DNA from: Lysobacteraceae bacterium NML08-0793
Lineage (GTDB): Bacteria; Pseudomonadota; Gammaproteobacteria; Xanthomonadales; Xanthomonadaceae
Reading direction: 5' to 3'
Assembly (NCBI GenBank): GCA_002798275.1
Contig: NWQR01000001.1
Location: 651,672-715,671, forward strand
DNA: 64,000 nucleotides
Each line of letters begins with the position of its first letter. Position 1 is the first letter of the stretch. The notes beneath the pieces were generated by a model. The model searched no databases. It worked only from the letters and a program-made list of their open reading frames with translations, and had not been told where the DNA came from. Of the stretch, positions 38,544-47,727 are shown one piece after another. The translations under genes were made by a program, and so were the position numbers.

Positions 38544-38572
38544 TTGCATAAAGATAATCCAGCCATTAATAT
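38544..38572 (+). promoter_or_regulatory. hns promoter
   Basis: TTGCAT (38544-38549) and TAATAT (38567-38572) are separated by exactly 17 bases in a locally AT-rich region. The predicted start is about 50 bases before the hns ATG. An A/T-rich promoter is consistent with H-NS autoregulation. Confidence 0.65.
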
Positions 38573-38630
38573 CGCTTGCGGACGGCGAATACGCCAACTT
38601 TCGACAAACGATTTAACCCGTGGAGAAAAC

Positions 38631-39002
38631 ATGGATATCACCAAACTGAGCAGCAAAGAACTTGCCGATTTGATTAGCCAAGCACAAAAGCGCAAGAAGG
38701 TGCTGGCCAAGCGCAAACCGATCAACCAGGTGCGTGCGCAAATCAACAAAATCGTGCGTGGCTCCGGCTACACCTTCGAAGAACTGTTTGGCAGCGTGGC
38801 AGGCGCTGCGGCAGCACCTGCCACCCGTGGCCGCAAGAGCAGCAAGGGGCCGCGCAAAGGCACCAAGGTGGAAGCCAAGTATCGTGACCCGGCCAATGCC
38901 GAAAACACTTGGAGTGGCCGCGGCAAGCAGCCGCGCTGGCTGGCCACCTATGTGGCCGCAGGTCGCAATCTGGAAGAGTTCCTGATCAACAAGGCCGCTT
39001 GA
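38631..39002 (+). CDS. hns: H-NS family nucleoid protein
   Basis: A xenogeneic silencer of 123 residues. An N-terminal helical oligomerisation region (about 1-50) is followed by a basic Ala/Gly-rich linker (RGRKSSKGPRKG) and a C-terminal DNA-binding domain (about 85-123) with KYRDPANAENTWSGRGKQPR, the AT-hook-like H-NS motif. It matches the short H-NS type of xanthomonads and Burkholderia. ATG at 38631 has GGAGA 6 bases upstream. The gene is monocistronic with its own promoter and terminator. Confidence 0.95.
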   Translation: MDITKLSSKELADLISQAQKRKKVLAKRKPINQVRAQINKIVRGSGYTFEELFGSVAGAAAAPATRGRKSSKGPRKGTKVEAKYRDPANAENTWSGRGKQPRWLATYVAAGRNLEEFLINKAA

Positions 39003-39030
39003 GGCATTTTGAGGCACTTTCCAGACACAC

Positions 39031-39058
39031 AAAAAACGCCGGGCAACCGGCGTTTTTT
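39031..39058 (+). terminator. Strong terminator between hns and the thrE-like gene
   Basis: A 12-bp perfect stem (39031-39042 with 39047-39058), GCAA loop and six-T run downstream on both strands. It serves hns and, in the reverse direction, the convergent exporter gene. Confidence 0.92.
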
Positions 39059-39081
39059 GTTGCGGGTTTTGTTGCGGGCAG

Positions 39082-40326
39082 TCAGAGATTGCTGCGCGGC
39101 GGCGCCAACAGATTGCCGAACATCAAGCCGGCAATCAGTGCCAGCAGGATATTCAACACGCTCATCAAGGCAGCTTGCCCGGCACTGATATTCTGCTGCT
39201 GCATCAAGTCCATCACGCCACGGAAGCTGACGCTGCCCGGCACCAGCAGGATAATGCCGGGGACACGCACCAGCGCACCTGGCCGGTTGCGCACGCGCGC
39301 ATACAGATTGCCCAGCATGGTCAATACCAGCGCGCTTAGAAACACCCCGGCCACATTGCCCAGCTTCGCGCCCGCATAGCGGGAAATCAGATATCCGGCT
39401 GCCGCCGAAAACATCACCAGAAGATAATCCCGGCGCCCGGCACGAAAGGCCACGGCGAAGGCAAAACAGGAAAGCACAAGCCCGGCCGCCTCGACCCAGC
39501 CCGGTTGTGGGCGGGAAAACTCGACCTGTGGCCTGACACCCAGCATTTGCGCCAGGGTCAACGCAATCATGGTGCCGATGGTTACTTTCAAAATGGTGCT
39601 GAGCGCCCCGGCAAAGCGCGCCACCCCGGCACCCAGATGCTGATTGGTCAACTCGCTGATGGCATTGGTCAAGGCCATCCCCGGCAGCATCACGATGACC
39701 GCGGCAATAATCACGGTATTGAGATTGAGTGGCGCGACAAACCCCGCCACCAATACCGCCAGCGTGGCGGCCAGCATCGCCGCCAGCGCCTCCACCGATT
39801 CGCGCAGCAGCGGCTGACGCGCCGTGGCAAAATCCAGCAGCCCGATAAAAAGCCCGGCAAGCGTGGCAACCGCAATATCCAGCCACGGCAGGCGCAGCAA
39901 CATGGAAACGCCGCCTGCCACCAATGCAAACGAAAGTATCTGCATCAGCAGCCAGCGTCGGCTGGGCGGTTTGTCGAGCATTTTCAGGGCGGCCTGCCCT
40001 TCGGCAAGCCCGATTTTTCCGGCCAGCACATCCTCGGCAATCCGGTCGGTTGCGCTTAATCGGGCAAGATCGACCTCGCCCGGCGGCAGGCGAATCACTC
40101 GGGTTACATCATTGGCATGGGCATCGCCCAAATCACGGAAAGTCAGAATCATCCCGGTCGGATTGACCCAGGGCTGGCATTCCAGGTTCATCCGCGAAGC
40201 CACCCCGAGGAGCGCCCCTTCAAGACGTTGTGCGGTCGTGCCGCAGGCATGCAGGCGCGCGGCGAGTTCGGCGACAAAATCAATGCGATTGCGTGCCGGG
40301 ATATCGGTCAATTGCAGTTCTGGCAT
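39082..40326 (-). CDS. Threonine/serine exporter family protein (ThrE type)
   Basis: A 414-residue membrane protein combining the two ThrE domains (DUF1212 and DUF3815) in one chain, as in Corynebacterium ThrE. The cytosolic N-terminal half (1-120) has the FVAELAARLHACGTTAQRLE helix and a RVIRLPPGEVDL stretch, then about ten membrane segments. The region VPGIILLVPGSVSFRGV near residue 358 is typical. The likely role is proton-driven export of Thr and Ser; actual substrates are untested here. Confidence 0.88.
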   Translation of the reverse strand: MPELQLTDIPARNRIDFVAELAARLHACGTTAQRLEGALLGVASRMNLECQPWVNPTGMILTFRDLGDAHANDVTRVIRLPPGEVDLARLSATDRIAEDVLAGKIGLAEGQAALKMLDKPPSRRWLLMQILSFALVAGGVSMLLRLPWLDIAVATLAGLFIGLLDFATARQPLLRESVEALAAMLAATLAVLVAGFVAPLNLNTVIIAAVIVMLPGMALTNAISELTNQHLGAGVARFAGALSTILKVTIGTMIALTLAQMLGVRPQVEFSRPQPGWVEAAGLVLSCFAFAVAFRAGRRDYLLVMFSAAAGYLISRYAGAKLGNVAGVFLSALVLTMLGNLYARVRNRPGALVRVPGIILLVPGSVSFRGVMDLMQQQNISAGQAALMSVLNILLALIAGLMFGNLLAPPRSNL

Positions 40327-40435
40327 GACAAAAGCATGACACGGATAATCCTGACCGCAAGCCTCATTATCATGACGATTTCACGCCTTCTGTCCTCATA
40401 CCCTCTAAGATGCGCGACTTGAGGATTTTGTCTGC

Positions 40436-41545
40436 ATGACCGAACACACCGCCCCGACTGCCGAACTTGATGCCGCCACCGGACAACTCCGCCTCTTGGG
40501 TAGTTGGACGCTGGCGCAGTCTGCCGCGGTCGAAAACGCGCTGACTCGGGTGCAGGGCAAAATCCAGACGGTGGACGCGCGCGAGGTCAGCGCGCTGGAT
40601 TCGCTGGGTGTGCTGCAATTGCAGCGTTTTGCCACCCGGCATCAATTGCAGCGCGAGCAGTTCCGGTTCCGCCCTGAATATGAATCGCTGGTCGAGGCGA
40701 TTATCGAGGTCTCCCACGAGCGCCCGGCCAGCCAGCGCGACTTCGGCTTCAAGGCCGCCATCGGACGGCTCGGCTTTGCCGTCGTCGCCAACTATCGGGA
40801 AGTCATTGCCCTGCTCGGCTTCTTTGGCGAAGTGCTGGTCAAGCTGCTGCGCCTTGTCCACCAGCCGCGCCGCCTGCGCATCACCAGCGTGGTGCATCAC
40901 ATGGAGCAGGTCGGTCTCGATGCCGTGCCGCTGATATTGCTTTTGACCTATCTGGTCGGCGCGGTACTGGCATTTCTCGGCGCCAATGTCCTGCAAGATT
41001 TTGGCGCCACCATCTTGGTAGTGGATTTGGTGAATATCGCCTTTTTGCGCGAGTTCGGCGTGCTTTTGACCGCAATCCTGCTGGCCGGACGCACCGCCAG
41101 CGCTTTTACCGCGCAAATCGGCGCGATGGTCAGCCGCGAAGAAGTCGATGCCATCCGCACCCTGGGTCTTGACCCAATCGACCTGCTGGTGATTCCGCGC
41201 ATTCTGGCACTGCTGGTGATGCTGCCCTTGCTGACTTTTCTGGCCATGATTGCCGGGCTACTCGGCGGCCTGAGCGTCGGCGCGGTCAGTCTGGAGATTC
41301 CGCCAGTGGCGTATTTTTCCAAGATTTACGAAGGCATCGACATCGTGGATTTCTGGGTCGGGATGTCCAAGGCGCCGATATTTGCCCTAGTAATCGGCCT
41401 GATTGGCTGTCTGGAGGGCTTGCAGGTCACCGGCACCGCGCAATCGGTGGGCGAGCGCACCACTTCCAGCGTAGTGCAGACCATTTCGCTGGTGATTGTG
41501 TTCGATGCGTTCTTCGCGCTGTGGTTCATGTATATGGGCTGGTAA
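40436..41545 (+). CDS. MlaE-family lipid ABC transporter permease with N-terminal STAS domain
   Basis: The permease of an MCE-type lipid transporter in the inner membrane. The 369-residue protein carries an N-terminal STAS-like domain (about 1-95; VSALDSLGVLQLQRF), equivalent to a fused MlaB, then the MlaE domain (about 110-369) with five to six membrane segments and the conserved GAMVSREEVDAIRTLGLDP loop near 227. It is the first gene of a tight four-gene operon permease-ATPase-MCE protein-lipoprotein. No MlaC gene is present, so this is closer to the Pqi/Let-like or Mkl-type arrangement than to E. coli mlaFEDCB. Confidence 0.9.
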   Translation: MTEHTAPTAELDAATGQLRLLGSWTLAQSAAVENALTRVQGKIQTVDAREVSALDSLGVLQLQRFATRHQLQREQFRFRPEYESLVEAIIEVSHERPASQRDFGFKAAIGRLGFAVVANYREVIALLGFFGEVLVKLLRLVHQPRRLRITSVVHHMEQVGLDAVPLILLLTYLVGAVLAFLGANVLQDFGATILVVDLVNIAFLREFGVLLTAILLAGRTASAFTAQIGAMVSREEVDAIRTLGLDPIDLLVIPRILALLVMLPLLTFLAMIAGLLGGLSVGAVSLEIPPVAYFSKIYEGIDIVDFWVGMSKAPIFALVIGLIGCLEGLQVTGTAQSVGERTTSSVVQTISLVIVFDAFFALWFMYMGW

Positions 41546-41547
41546 GC

Positions 41548-42360
41548 ATGGCAATCAATCAGACCCACGGCAGCGATGACACGCCGATTATCCGGGTGCG
41601 CGGCCTTGTCAACCGCTTTGGTGCGCAAACCGTGCACGAAGGGCTGGATCTGGACGTGTATCGCGGCGAGATTCTCGGCGTGGTCGGCGGCTCGGGCACC
41701 GGCAAATCGGTGTTGATGCGCTCGATCATCGGCCTGCGCCGTCCCAATGCCGGCCGTATCGAGGTGATGGGCATCGATGCCCTGTCGCCCAACCGCCACG
41801 ACCGGCAACGGGTCAAGCGCAATACCGGCGTACTGTTTCAGGATGGCGCACTGTTTTCATCGCTGTCTGTCGGTGAAAACATCGAAGTACCGCTGCGCGA
41901 ACATTACCCGCAACTGGGCGATGACCTGCGCTATGAATTGGCACTTTTGAAAACCAAGCTCGCCGGCCTGCCTGCCGATGCGCTGGACAAGCTGCCCTCG
42001 CAACTGTCCGGCGGCATGCGCAAACGCGCCGGTCTTGCCCGCGCCTTGGCGTTGGATCCGCCGCTGCTGTTTCTGGACGAGCCCACCGCCGGGCTGGACC
42101 CCATCGGCGCGGCTGCATTCGACCAATTGTTGCTGACCCTCTCGCGCGCGCTCGGGCTGACGGTATTTCTGATTACCCACGACCTGGACACGCTGTACGC
42201 CATCTGCGACCGCATCGCGGTGCTGGCCGAAAAGCGCGTCATCATCAATGCGCCAATTGCCGAAGTGGAAAAGTTCGACCATCCCTGGGTACAGGAATAC
42301 TTTCACGGCCCGCGCGCACGCGCCGCGCAAACCACCGCACAGCGCTCAAGCAGAGATTGA
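41548..42360 (+). CDS. Lipid ABC transporter ATP-binding protein (MlaF family)
   Basis: The ATPase of the MCE-type transporter. In 270 residues it has Walker A GGSGTGKS (about 48-55), the Q-loop LFQDGALF, the signature LSGGM, Walker B LLFLDEPTAGLDP and the H-loop THD. The KRAGLARALALDP stretch following LSGGMR is characteristic of MlaF-type proteins. The C-terminal tail (HPWVQEYFHG) matches the MlaF extension that docks the neighbouring subunit. Start ATG 41548 follows the permease stop by two bases. Confidence 0.93.
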   Translation: MAINQTHGSDDTPIIRVRGLVNRFGAQTVHEGLDLDVYRGEILGVVGGSGTGKSVLMRSIIGLRRPNAGRIEVMGIDALSPNRHDRQRVKRNTGVLFQDGALFSSLSVGENIEVPLREHYPQLGDDLRYELALLKTKLAGLPADALDKLPSQLSGGMRKRAGLARALALDPPLLFLDEPTAGLDPIGAAAFDQLLLTLSRALGLTVFLITHDLDTLYAICDRIAVLAEKRVIINAPIAEVEKFDHPWVQEYFHGPRARAAQTTAQRSSRD

Positions 42361-42362
42361 TT

Positions 42363-43289
42363 ATGGAAACTCGCGCCAATTACGTTTTGATCGGCAGCTT
42401 CACCATCGTGGTGATGGCCTGTTTGTTCGGCTTCATCCTCTGGGCGGCCAAGTATTCGTCCGATGCCAGTTGGGATCGCTATCAGGTGATTTTCAACGAG
42501 CCGGTAACCGGACTTAGCGAAGGCAGCAGCGTGCAATACAACGGCATCTCCATCGGCACGGTGGAACAGCTCAAACTTGACCCGGACGACCCGCGCCGGG
42601 TGGTGGCGCAACTCAAGCTGAAAAACGATGCGCCGGTGAAAGTCGATACCCGCGCCAAGATGTCGCAATCCGGCATCGCTGGCAGCCCGTTCATCCAGTT
42701 GACCGGCGGCAGTCCCGGTGCGGCGCGCCTGCGCCCGGCCAGTCGTGATGAAATCCCGGTGATTCTCACCGAGCCTTCGGCGCTGCAAAACATCGCCGAT
42801 ACCGCCAATATGCTGGTGGCGCGCCTTGACAAAGCGCTCAGCGAAGAAAACATCACGCGCATTTCTGAAACCCTAGAAAACCTGCGTGCCACCACTGCCT
42901 CCATCAGCCATCAGCGCGAGGACATCGAAAAGCTGATAAGCAATGCCCGGCTTGCCAGCGATGACCTGCGCAAAATGCTGGCGCAGGTCAATGGCTCGGT
43001 GGAAAAGGTTGACCGCGACGTACTGGCCAGACTGCCGGCCACCATGGACAAGTTGGATACGGCGATCGCCGCGTTTGAGGCCGCCGGCAACAACGCCAAT
43101 GCGCTGGTATCGGAAAACCGCGCCCCCATCAATCAATTCACCCGCGATGGTCTGCAACAGCTCGGCCCCACCCTAGGCGAGCTGCGCATGCTGATGCGCG
43201 ACTTGCGCCAGGTTACCGACCGGCTGGACAGCAACCCAGCCGGCTATCTGCTCGGCCGCGAGCAACCCAAGGAGTTCACCCCGAAATGA
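42363..43289 (+). CDS. MCE-domain lipid-binding protein (MlaD family)
   Basis: The periplasmic, membrane-anchored substrate-binding component. The 308-residue protein has one N-terminal membrane helix (about 8-30), a single MCE domain (about 38-115) with VTGLSEGSSVQYNGISIGTV, and a long helical, coiled-coil-rich C-terminal region (about 135-290) that could form a barrel or needle bridging the periplasm. This is longer than E. coli MlaD (183 residues), resembling PqiB/Mce-type helices. ATG 42363 is preferred to the TTG at 42357. Confidence 0.9.
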   Translation: METRANYVLIGSFTIVVMACLFGFILWAAKYSSDASWDRYQVIFNEPVTGLSEGSSVQYNGISIGTVEQLKLDPDDPRRVVAQLKLKNDAPVKVDTRAKMSQSGIAGSPFIQLTGGSPGAARLRPASRDEIPVILTEPSALQNIADTANMLVARLDKALSEENITRISETLENLRATTASISHQREDIEKLISNARLASDDLRKMLAQVNGSVEKVDRDVLARLPATMDKLDTAIAAFEAAGNNANALVSENRAPINQFTRDGLQQLGPTLGELRMLMRDLRQVTDRLDSNPAGYLLGREQPKEFTPK

Positions 43290-43903
43290 GCCTGTTCACT
43301 TTTCCGCGCGTCCTGTCCCTGCTACTGCTGACCACGCTGGCTGGCTGCGGCGTGGTGCCGAAAAAAAGCGAAATCAGCATCCATGACCCGCAGCCCAAGG
43401 TGCAGTCCGACCCGTCTTGGCCGCGCGTGGCAACCCAACTCATCGTGCAGCGCCCCCTCGCCAGCCGGATACTGGATGGCAACCGTATCGTGGTGCGTCC
43501 GCAGCCAGGCGAATTGCAGGTCTATCGTGGCGCCAACTGGGTACAGCCTGCACCTGACATGCTGCAAACGGCGATCGTGCGCAGCCTAGCCGATAGCGGC
43601 AAGCTGAACGGGGTTGCCCGGCGCGGCGCCGGCATTGCCGGGCAGTACGAGCTGGCACTGGAATTGCATCACTTCGATGCCGACTACAGCGACAACGGCC
43701 TGCCGATGGCGAAACTGGAAATCTCCGCGCAACTGATCCGCAATGACCGCAATCAAATCATTGCCCATCAGGTGTTCAAGTCCAGCGCCGTCATCGACGG
43801 CTCGAACGCTACCGAGGTTGCTGCCGCGTTTGAAAATGCGCTGGGTGAGCTCACTCGGGAAATCTCCGGCTGGTCGCTGCGCACCCTGCAAGCCCAGCCC
43901 TGA
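43286..43903 (+). CDS. ABC transport auxiliary lipoprotein (PqiC-like)
   Basis: A 205-residue outer-membrane lipoprotein: signal peptide with lipobox LAGC (Cys near residue 21), followed by the ABC_trans_aux/PqiC-like domain with PQPGELQVYRGANWVQPAPD and a conserved LLRNDR-type strand (AQLIRNDRNQII). PqiC anchors the PqiB needle at the outer membrane, so with the long-tailed MCE protein it suggests a trans-periplasmic lipid conduit. It overlaps the MCE gene by 4 bp. Confidence 0.85.
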   Translation: MSLFTFPRVLSLLLLTTLAGCGVVPKKSEISIHDPQPKVQSDPSWPRVATQLIVQRPLASRILDGNRIVVRPQPGELQVYRGANWVQPAPDMLQTAIVRSLADSGKLNGVARRGAGIAGQYELALELHHFDADYSDNGLPMAKLEISAQLIRNDRNQIIAHQVFKSSAVIDGSNATEVAAAFENALGELTREISGWSLRTLQAQP

Positions 43904-43957
43904 TTGCCCCCCTGCCGCTAAACCCGGACAATTCGCGCCTGTATCGAAGGAGCCACG

Positions 43958-45586
43958 ATGAATCACATCCAGCCAGAAATCGAACGCGACGTGATGGAAT
44001 ATGACGTTGTAACCGTCGGCGCAGGTCCTGCCGGGCTTGCCTTTGCCATCCGCCTGAAGCAACTGAACCCCGAAATCTCGGTATGCGTCATCGAAAAAGG
44101 CAGCACCGTCGGTGCACATATTCTTTCTGGCGCGGTCATCGAACCCGAACCGCTGGATGCACTGCTGCCGGGCTGGCGCGACAACCCGCCGCCGATATGC
44201 GTACCGGCACGCGAGGACGAGTTCTGGCTGCTGTCCAAAACCGGACAGCGCAAACTGCCGCTGCCCCCCGGCATGCACAATCACGGCAACTTCATCGTTT
44301 CGCTGGGTGCGCTGTGCGCCTGGCTTGCGCCGCAGGCCGAAGCGCTTGGCGTGGAAATCTTCCCCGGCTTTGCCGCCGCACAAACCCTGCACGATGACAC
44401 TGGCCGGGTGATTGGCGTGCGCATTGGCGACATGGGGGTAGCCAAAGATGGCAGCCCCAAGGATAGCTATACCCCCGGCATCGACATCCACGCCAAAGTT
44501 ACGGTGTTGGCTGAAGGCGCGCGCGGGCATCTGACCAAGCAGCTCATCAAGCGCTTCGATCTGGATGCCCAAAGCGACCCGCAAAGCTATTCCATCGGCA
44601 TCAAAGAGCTTTGGCAGGTGGATCCTGCCCGGCTCACGCCCGGCAAAATCGTGCATACGCTCGGCTGGCCAGCAGACAACCATACCTATGGCGGCAGCTT
44701 CCTGTATCACCTGGAAAATGGCCGGGTGGCACTTGGCTATGTCAGCGGTCTGGACTACCGCGACCCGAATTACCAACCCTGGGAAGCCTTTCAGCAGTGG
44801 AAAGCCCACCCGATGATTGCGCCGCTGCTTGAGGGCGGCAGCATCGTTTCCGCCGGTGCGCGCGCCATCGTTACCGGCGGTTTCCAATCATTGCCGAAAG
44901 TGGAAATGCCAGGCGCCCTGCTGATTGGCGATACCGCAGGGCTACTCAACGTGCCCAAAATCAAGGGCACCCATCAGGCCATTCGCAGCGGCATGCTGGC
45001 CGCCGAACATCTGGCCGCCCAGGAGACGCTTTCCAGCACGGGCTTCGATGCCCGCCTGCGCGACTCGGCGGTGATGGCCGAACTGAAGAAAGTCCGCAAT
45101 ATCAAGCCTGGTTTCAAAAAAGGGCTGTGGTTTGGCATGCTCAATGCCGCTTGGGAAACCGCCACCGGCGGCGCATCGCCTTGGACCTTGCAGCAAAAGG
45201 CCGATTACAGCGCCACCGAGCGTCTTGGCGGCGCCCAGCCCGAGCGCGATTATCTGACCCGCACCTTGGCACCACGCGACCGTCTGCAAGGCGTGTTTTA
45301 TGCCGCCACCTCGCATGACGAAGACCAGCCGGTGCATCTGCAAGTGGCCGATACCCATATCTGCGCCACCCGCTGCCTTGAGGAATACGGCAATCCCTGC
45401 ACCCGCTTCTGCCCGGCCTCGGTTTACGAAATGGTGGACGATGCCTCGCAGCCGCACGGCAAACGCCTGCAAATCAACGCAGCCAACTGCGTGCATTGCA
45501 AAACTTGCGACATCAAGGATCCGTACCAGAACATCAACTGGGTTACGCCCGAAGGCGGCAGCGGCCCCAACTACCAGAACATGTAA
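43958..45586 (+). CDS. Electron transfer flavoprotein-ubiquinone oxidoreductase
   Basis: Passes electrons from reduced ETF (fatty-acid and amino-acid oxidation) to ubiquinone at the inner membrane. The 542-residue protein has an N-terminal FAD fold (VGAGPAGLAFAIRLKQ, near residue 20), a quinone-binding middle and a C-terminal 4Fe-4S cluster domain with CATRCLEE, NPCTRFCPA and the ferredoxin-like NCVHCKTCDIKDP. The end GGSGPNYQNM is invariant in the family. The etfAB genes are not in the window. Its stop overlaps the start of the next gene (TAATG). Confidence 0.97.
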   Translation: MNHIQPEIERDVMEYDVVTVGAGPAGLAFAIRLKQLNPEISVCVIEKGSTVGAHILSGAVIEPEPLDALLPGWRDNPPPICVPAREDEFWLLSKTGQRKLPLPPGMHNHGNFIVSLGALCAWLAPQAEALGVEIFPGFAAAQTLHDDTGRVIGVRIGDMGVAKDGSPKDSYTPGIDIHAKVTVLAEGARGHLTKQLIKRFDLDAQSDPQSYSIGIKELWQVDPARLTPGKIVHTLGWPADNHTYGGSFLYHLENGRVALGYVSGLDYRDPNYQPWEAFQQWKAHPMIAPLLEGGSIVSAGARAIVTGGFQSLPKVEMPGALLIGDTAGLLNVPKIKGTHQAIRSGMLAAEHLAAQETLSSTGFDARLRDSAVMAELKKVRNIKPGFKKGLWFGMLNAAWETATGGASPWTLQQKADYSATERLGGAQPERDYLTRTLAPRDRLQGVFYAATSHDEDQPVHLQVADTHICATRCLEEYGNPCTRFCPASVYEMVDDASQPHGKRLQINAANCVHCKTCDIKDPYQNINWVTPEGGSGPNYQNM

Positions 45587-47634
45587 TGACGCACATGCAG
45601 GCGAATGCGGCTGGCAAAGATGCGGCATTTCGCCTGCTGCGTGCCCTGTTTCGTCTGCTGCCGCTGTCCCAGGCGCGCCGCGATGCGCTGCGGCAATGGT
45701 TTTTGCAGCATTTCCCCACTATCCGGCCGGCCAGCAAGCCGCTGGTTATCGGCGCCGCGCCCACTCACCGCCGCGCCCTGCAAGCCGCCGACGGCCGGGC
45801 GCTGGGCTATCGCGCCGATAGCGCGCCGGTTCTGCCCGATCCGCTTCCGGCACGGCTGGTGGCGTTTTATCTGCCGCAATTTCACCCGCTGGCCGAAAAC
45901 GATGCCGCTTGGGGCGAGGGCTATACCGAATGGCGCGCCATCACCCGCGCCCTGCCGCAGTTTGAAGGCCATGCGCAACCACGCCTGCCCGGCGCGCTTG
46001 GCTTTTACGACCTGCGCCTGCCCGATGCCCTGCGCCAACAGGCACACCTTGCCAAGCGTTATGGCATCAGCGCGTTTTGCAGCTATTTCTACTGGTTTCA
46101 TGGCCGCACCGTACTGGAAACCCCATTGCGGCACTGGCTGGACACACCCGATATCGACTTGCCGCTTTGTCTGTGCTGGGCCAATGAGCCTTGGACACGC
46201 ACTTGGGATGGCAGCGCCGAGAACGTGCTGATTGCCCAAGCGCATGATGCTGAGGACGATCTGGCCTTCATCGCCCATGTCGCCCAGTACCTACGCGATC
46301 AGCGTTATCTGCGCGTGGCGGGCAAGCCGGTATTGCTGGTCTATCGCCCCGGCAAGCTACCCGATGCGCGCGCCACTGCCGAGCGCTGGCGCCACTGGTG
46401 CCGCAAACATGGCATCGGCGAGATTTATCTTGCCTATACCCAATCCTTCGAGCGCCCCGACCCGCGCGATATCGGCTTTGATGCGGCGGTGGAGTTTCCG
46501 CCCAATCTGGTACCAGCCACCGATCTTGGCGGCCAACATCACGCCCTCAACCCGGACTATCAAGGCACGCTGCTGGACTGGCGCGACCTACCGCAACACT
46601 ATCTTGGCAAACCGGCCAGTCCCTATCGGCTGCATCGCGCGGTCAACTGCGGCTGGGACAACGAGCCGCGCCGCCCAGGTCGTGGGCGCACCTGGCTGCA
46701 CGCCGCCCCGCGCCGCTACCGCGACTGGCTGCGCAGCGCCATTGCCCTGTCGGCAGACACCGGCACCGAGCCGCCGCTGCTGTTCATCAATGCTTGGAAC
46801 GAATGGGGCGAAGGCGCGGTGCTGGAGCCGGACAGCCGCCTGGGACACGCCTGGCTTGCCGCCACTGCCGCAGCCTTGCAGCCTCCACCCGCCAAGCCGC
46901 AACGCCCCTGCGTGCTGATTCATGCCTATTACCCGGACGTACTGGCCGAAATGCTGCGCCCCCTGCAACAAAGCGGACAGCGCGCACGGCTTGTCATCAG
47001 CACCGTGCCGGAAAAACTCGAAGCCGTGCAGCGGGTGCTGGCACAGCTTGGCATGCAGGCCGAAATCCACCCCGCCGAAAACCGTGGCCGCGACATCCTG
47101 CCATTTCTGCGCCTTGCCAACCAATTGCTGGATGAAGGCGAGGATATCGTGCTGAAACTGCACACCAAACGCTCCACCCATCGCGGCGATGGCGATGCCT
47201 GGCGGCGCGAGTTCACCGATGCGCTGTTGGGCGAGAATCTGGCCGACATCCTGGCCGCATTTGCCCAAGACCCGAAACTAGGACTCTTGGCCCCGGCCAG
47301 CCATCTGCAACCACTGCACTATTACTGGGGCGCGAACGCGGCCAATGTCGATTACCTCTGTCGTCGCCTCGGCCTGCCCGCAGCCGATACCGAAAACGAA
47401 TTGTTTGCCGCCGGCAGCATGTACTGGCTACGCCTTGAAGCCCTGCGCCCACTGCTTGACGCACACCTTGACGAAGCCGAGTTCGAGCCCGAGGCCGGAC
47501 AAGTCGATGGCACTCTTGCCCACGCCATCGAGCGCATCGTGCTGAAAACCATCCATGCCGCCGGTTACAGCCACCGCGCCTGGCCAGACAACAGCCCGAG
47601 CAGCGCCCCTTACCGCTACGCCCGCCGCGACTAG
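45586..47634 (+). CDS. WbsX-type and RgpF-type glycan biosynthesis protein
   Basis: A large 682-residue protein with two recognisable parts. The first (about 85-430) is the WbsX/glycosyltransferase-WecB-like family domain, with FYLPQFHPLAENDAAWGEGY and FINAWNEWGEGAVLEPD. The second (about 440-670) resembles RgpF (rhamnan synthesis protein F), with NRGRDILPFL and HTKRSTHRG. Such proteins are found in O-antigen and polysaccharide clusters. Here it is alone, sharing the TAATG junction with the ETF-QO gene. No signal peptide is seen. The sugar and acceptor are unknown. Confidence 0.85.
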   Translation: MTHMQANAAGKDAAFRLLRALFRLLPLSQARRDALRQWFLQHFPTIRPASKPLVIGAAPTHRRALQAADGRALGYRADSAPVLPDPLPARLVAFYLPQFHPLAENDAAWGEGYTEWRAITRALPQFEGHAQPRLPGALGFYDLRLPDALRQQAHLAKRYGISAFCSYFYWFHGRTVLETPLRHWLDTPDIDLPLCLCWANEPWTRTWDGSAENVLIAQAHDAEDDLAFIAHVAQYLRDQRYLRVAGKPVLLVYRPGKLPDARATAERWRHWCRKHGIGEIYLAYTQSFERPDPRDIGFDAAVEFPPNLVPATDLGGQHHALNPDYQGTLLDWRDLPQHYLGKPASPYRLHRAVNCGWDNEPRRPGRGRTWLHAAPRRYRDWLRSAIALSADTGTEPPLLFINAWNEWGEGAVLEPDSRLGHAWLAATAAALQPPPAKPQRPCVLIHAYYPDVLAEMLRPLQQSGQRARLVISTVPEKLEAVQRVLAQLGMQAEIHPAENRGRDILPFLRLANQLLDEGEDIVLKLHTKRSTHRGDGDAWRREFTDALLGENLADILAAFAQDPKLGLLAPASHLQPLHYYWGANAANVDYLCRRLGLPAADTENELFAAGSMYWLRLEALRPLLDAHLDEAEFEPEAGQVDGTLAHAIERIVLKTIHAAGYSHRAWPDNSPSSAPYRYARRD

Positions 47635-47659
47635 ACCCGCCACAGATGGAGCAGCGCTA

Positions 47660-47689
47660 TTGCGCATCGCCAACGCAAATCAGTACAAT
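47660..47689 (+). promoter_or_regulatory. Promoter of the rrf2-suf operon
   Basis: TACAAT (47684-47689) with TTGCGC (47660-47665) at 18-bp spacing lies about 40 bases before the regulator gene. The -35 match is moderate. Rrf2-type autoregulation would act here, but no clear operator palindrome was identified. Confidence 0.5.
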
Positions 47690-47727
47690 TCCAGTCCTGT
47701 TTACCGGCCAGCCATCGCCACGCCGTC

